64,000 nucleotides of DNA, taken from CAVYBY01 sp963766935 (GTDB lineage: Bacteria > Actinomycetota > UBA4738 > HRBIN12). Below the pieces are notes generated by a model. That model did no database searches. It was given only the letters and a program-made list of their open reading frames with translations, and was not told where the DNA came from. The position numbers and the translations under genes are program-made. The stretch covers positions 346,293-410,292 of the forward strand of contig CAVYBY010000006.1 in the NCBI GenBank assembly GCA_963766935.1. The letters run 5' to 3'. Shown here piece by piece: positions 63,486 through 64,000 of the stretch. Numbering within the stretch: position 1 is the first letter of the stretch; each line of letters starts with the position of its first letter.

Positions 63486-64000
63486 GTGCGTTGCGCGTGG
63501 GCGCCGCTGGGTGACCCGGAGTACCTCGCCTATCACGACGAAGAGTGGGGCGTTCCGTTGCACGATGACGCGCGGCTGTTCGAGATGCTCGTTCTCGAAG
63601 GCGCGCAGGCGGGGCTCTCGTGGTCGACGATCCTGCACAAGCGCGAGGGCTACCGCGAGGCGTTCGCCGGGTTCGATCCCGCAGCCGTCGCCCGGTTCGA
63701 CCGGCGGCGGATCGAGCGCCTGCTGAAGGACCAGTCGATCGTTCGCAACCGAGCCAAGGTCGAGTCGGCCGTCGCCAACGCGAAGGCCGTCCTCGAGGTG
63801 GAAGCCGAGCACGGATCGCTCGACGCGTACCTGTGGTCGTTCGTCGGCGGCGCGCCCATGGTCAACGAATGGACCGAGACGGACCGGGTCCCCGCCGAGT
63901 CATCCGCCTCGCGCGACATGAGCCGCGACCTCAAGCGCCGCGGCTTCCGCTTCGTCGGCCCGACCGTCTGCTACGCCTTCATGCAGGCAACCGGGATGGT
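63486..64000 (+). CDS. tag: DNA-3-methyladenine glycosylase I, truncated by window end
   Basis: The first 171 codons of a Tag-type glycosylase, which removes 3-methyladenine from alkylated DNA. From the GTG at 63486 the text is 'VRCAWAPLGDPEYLAYHDEE', with the zinc-binding Cys and His near the N terminus, then 'WGVPLHDDARLFEMLVLEGA', 'GLSWSTILHKREGYREAFAG' and RRGFRFVGPTVCYAFMQATG near the end. The last residues, including the second zinc pair, lie beyond the window. It follows the aminotransferase stop by 13 bases. Confidence 0.94.
   Translation, partial: MRCAWAPLGDPEYLAYHDEEWGVPLHDDARLFEMLVLEGAQAGLSWSTILHKREGYREAFAGFDPAAVARFDRRRIERLLKDQSIVRNRAKVESAVANAKAVLEVEAEHGSLDAYLWSFVGGAPMVNEWTETDRVPAESSASRDMSRDLKRRGFRFVGPTVCYAFMQATGM

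Overview
The window is GC-rich bacterial DNA with dense, mostly overlapping genes and frequent GTG and TTG starts. The conserved block in its right half runs tig-clpP-clpX, valS-folC-ndk, mreB-mreC-mreD-mrdA-rodA, rne-rplU-rpmA-obg and nadD-rsfS. That gene order, the DinB-like genes, the GC content and the RNase E/G with a long basic N-terminal tail point to an actinobacterium, probably a deep-branching one and probably from a metagenome assembly. The assignment is inferred from gene content; no rRNA lies in the window.

Left part (1-18,200), accessory and signalling genes: a PAS protein cut by the window edge, a saccharopine-dehydrogenase-like reductase, an OafA-type acyltransferase, a YceI lipocalin-like protein, a tiny hydrophobic peptide with its own strong ribosome site and hairpin, a LigM/DesA-like folate-dependent O-demethylase, a secreted LamG protein, an orphan NarL-type histidine kinase, an amino-acid permease fused to two universal-stress domains, a membrane cupredoxin, a DinB protein, a membrane class III cyclase, an ECF sigma factor with its partner membrane protein, and an opine dehydrogenase.

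Middle (18,294-26,368), an integrated element of about 8 kb: a 48-bp exact repeat of the 3' part of a tRNA-Ala(GGC) gene lies at the far end, and the intact tRNA lies beside a tyrosine-recombinase gene at the near end. The cargo includes a broken Sll1717-type P-loop ATPase, a degraded gene on the opposite strand that resembles an HK97-type phage capsid gene, an element-borne tRNA-like gene and several small unknown genes. Inside it, about 18,790-19,690 is strikingly poor in C and full of frameshifts, although protein similarity can still be read through it.

Right part (26,400-64,000), housekeeping: secreted phosphoesterase; rsfS, an LCP/LytR_C protein, nadD, a DinB-like gene and obg; rpmA, rplU and rne (ribosomal proteins and RNA processing); a receiver-kinase; rodA-mrdA-mreDCB (cell-wall elongation); fabD-fabH-fabG-acpP-fabF (fatty-acid synthesis); a serine beta-lactamase-family protein; ndk-folC-valS; a cyclase-AAA regulator; clpX, clpP and tig (protein quality control); and metabolic and repair genes (inositol-phosphatase family, ornithine-cyclodeaminase family, aminotransferase, 3-methyladenine glycosylase).

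Sequence quality matters when reading this window. Several genes that should be essential (fabG, acpP, fabF, valS, rne) carry one or more single-base frameshifts, clustered at 45.1-49.2 kb. These are more likely consensus errors than real mutations, so broken genes elsewhere, including the integrase, should be read with the same caution.
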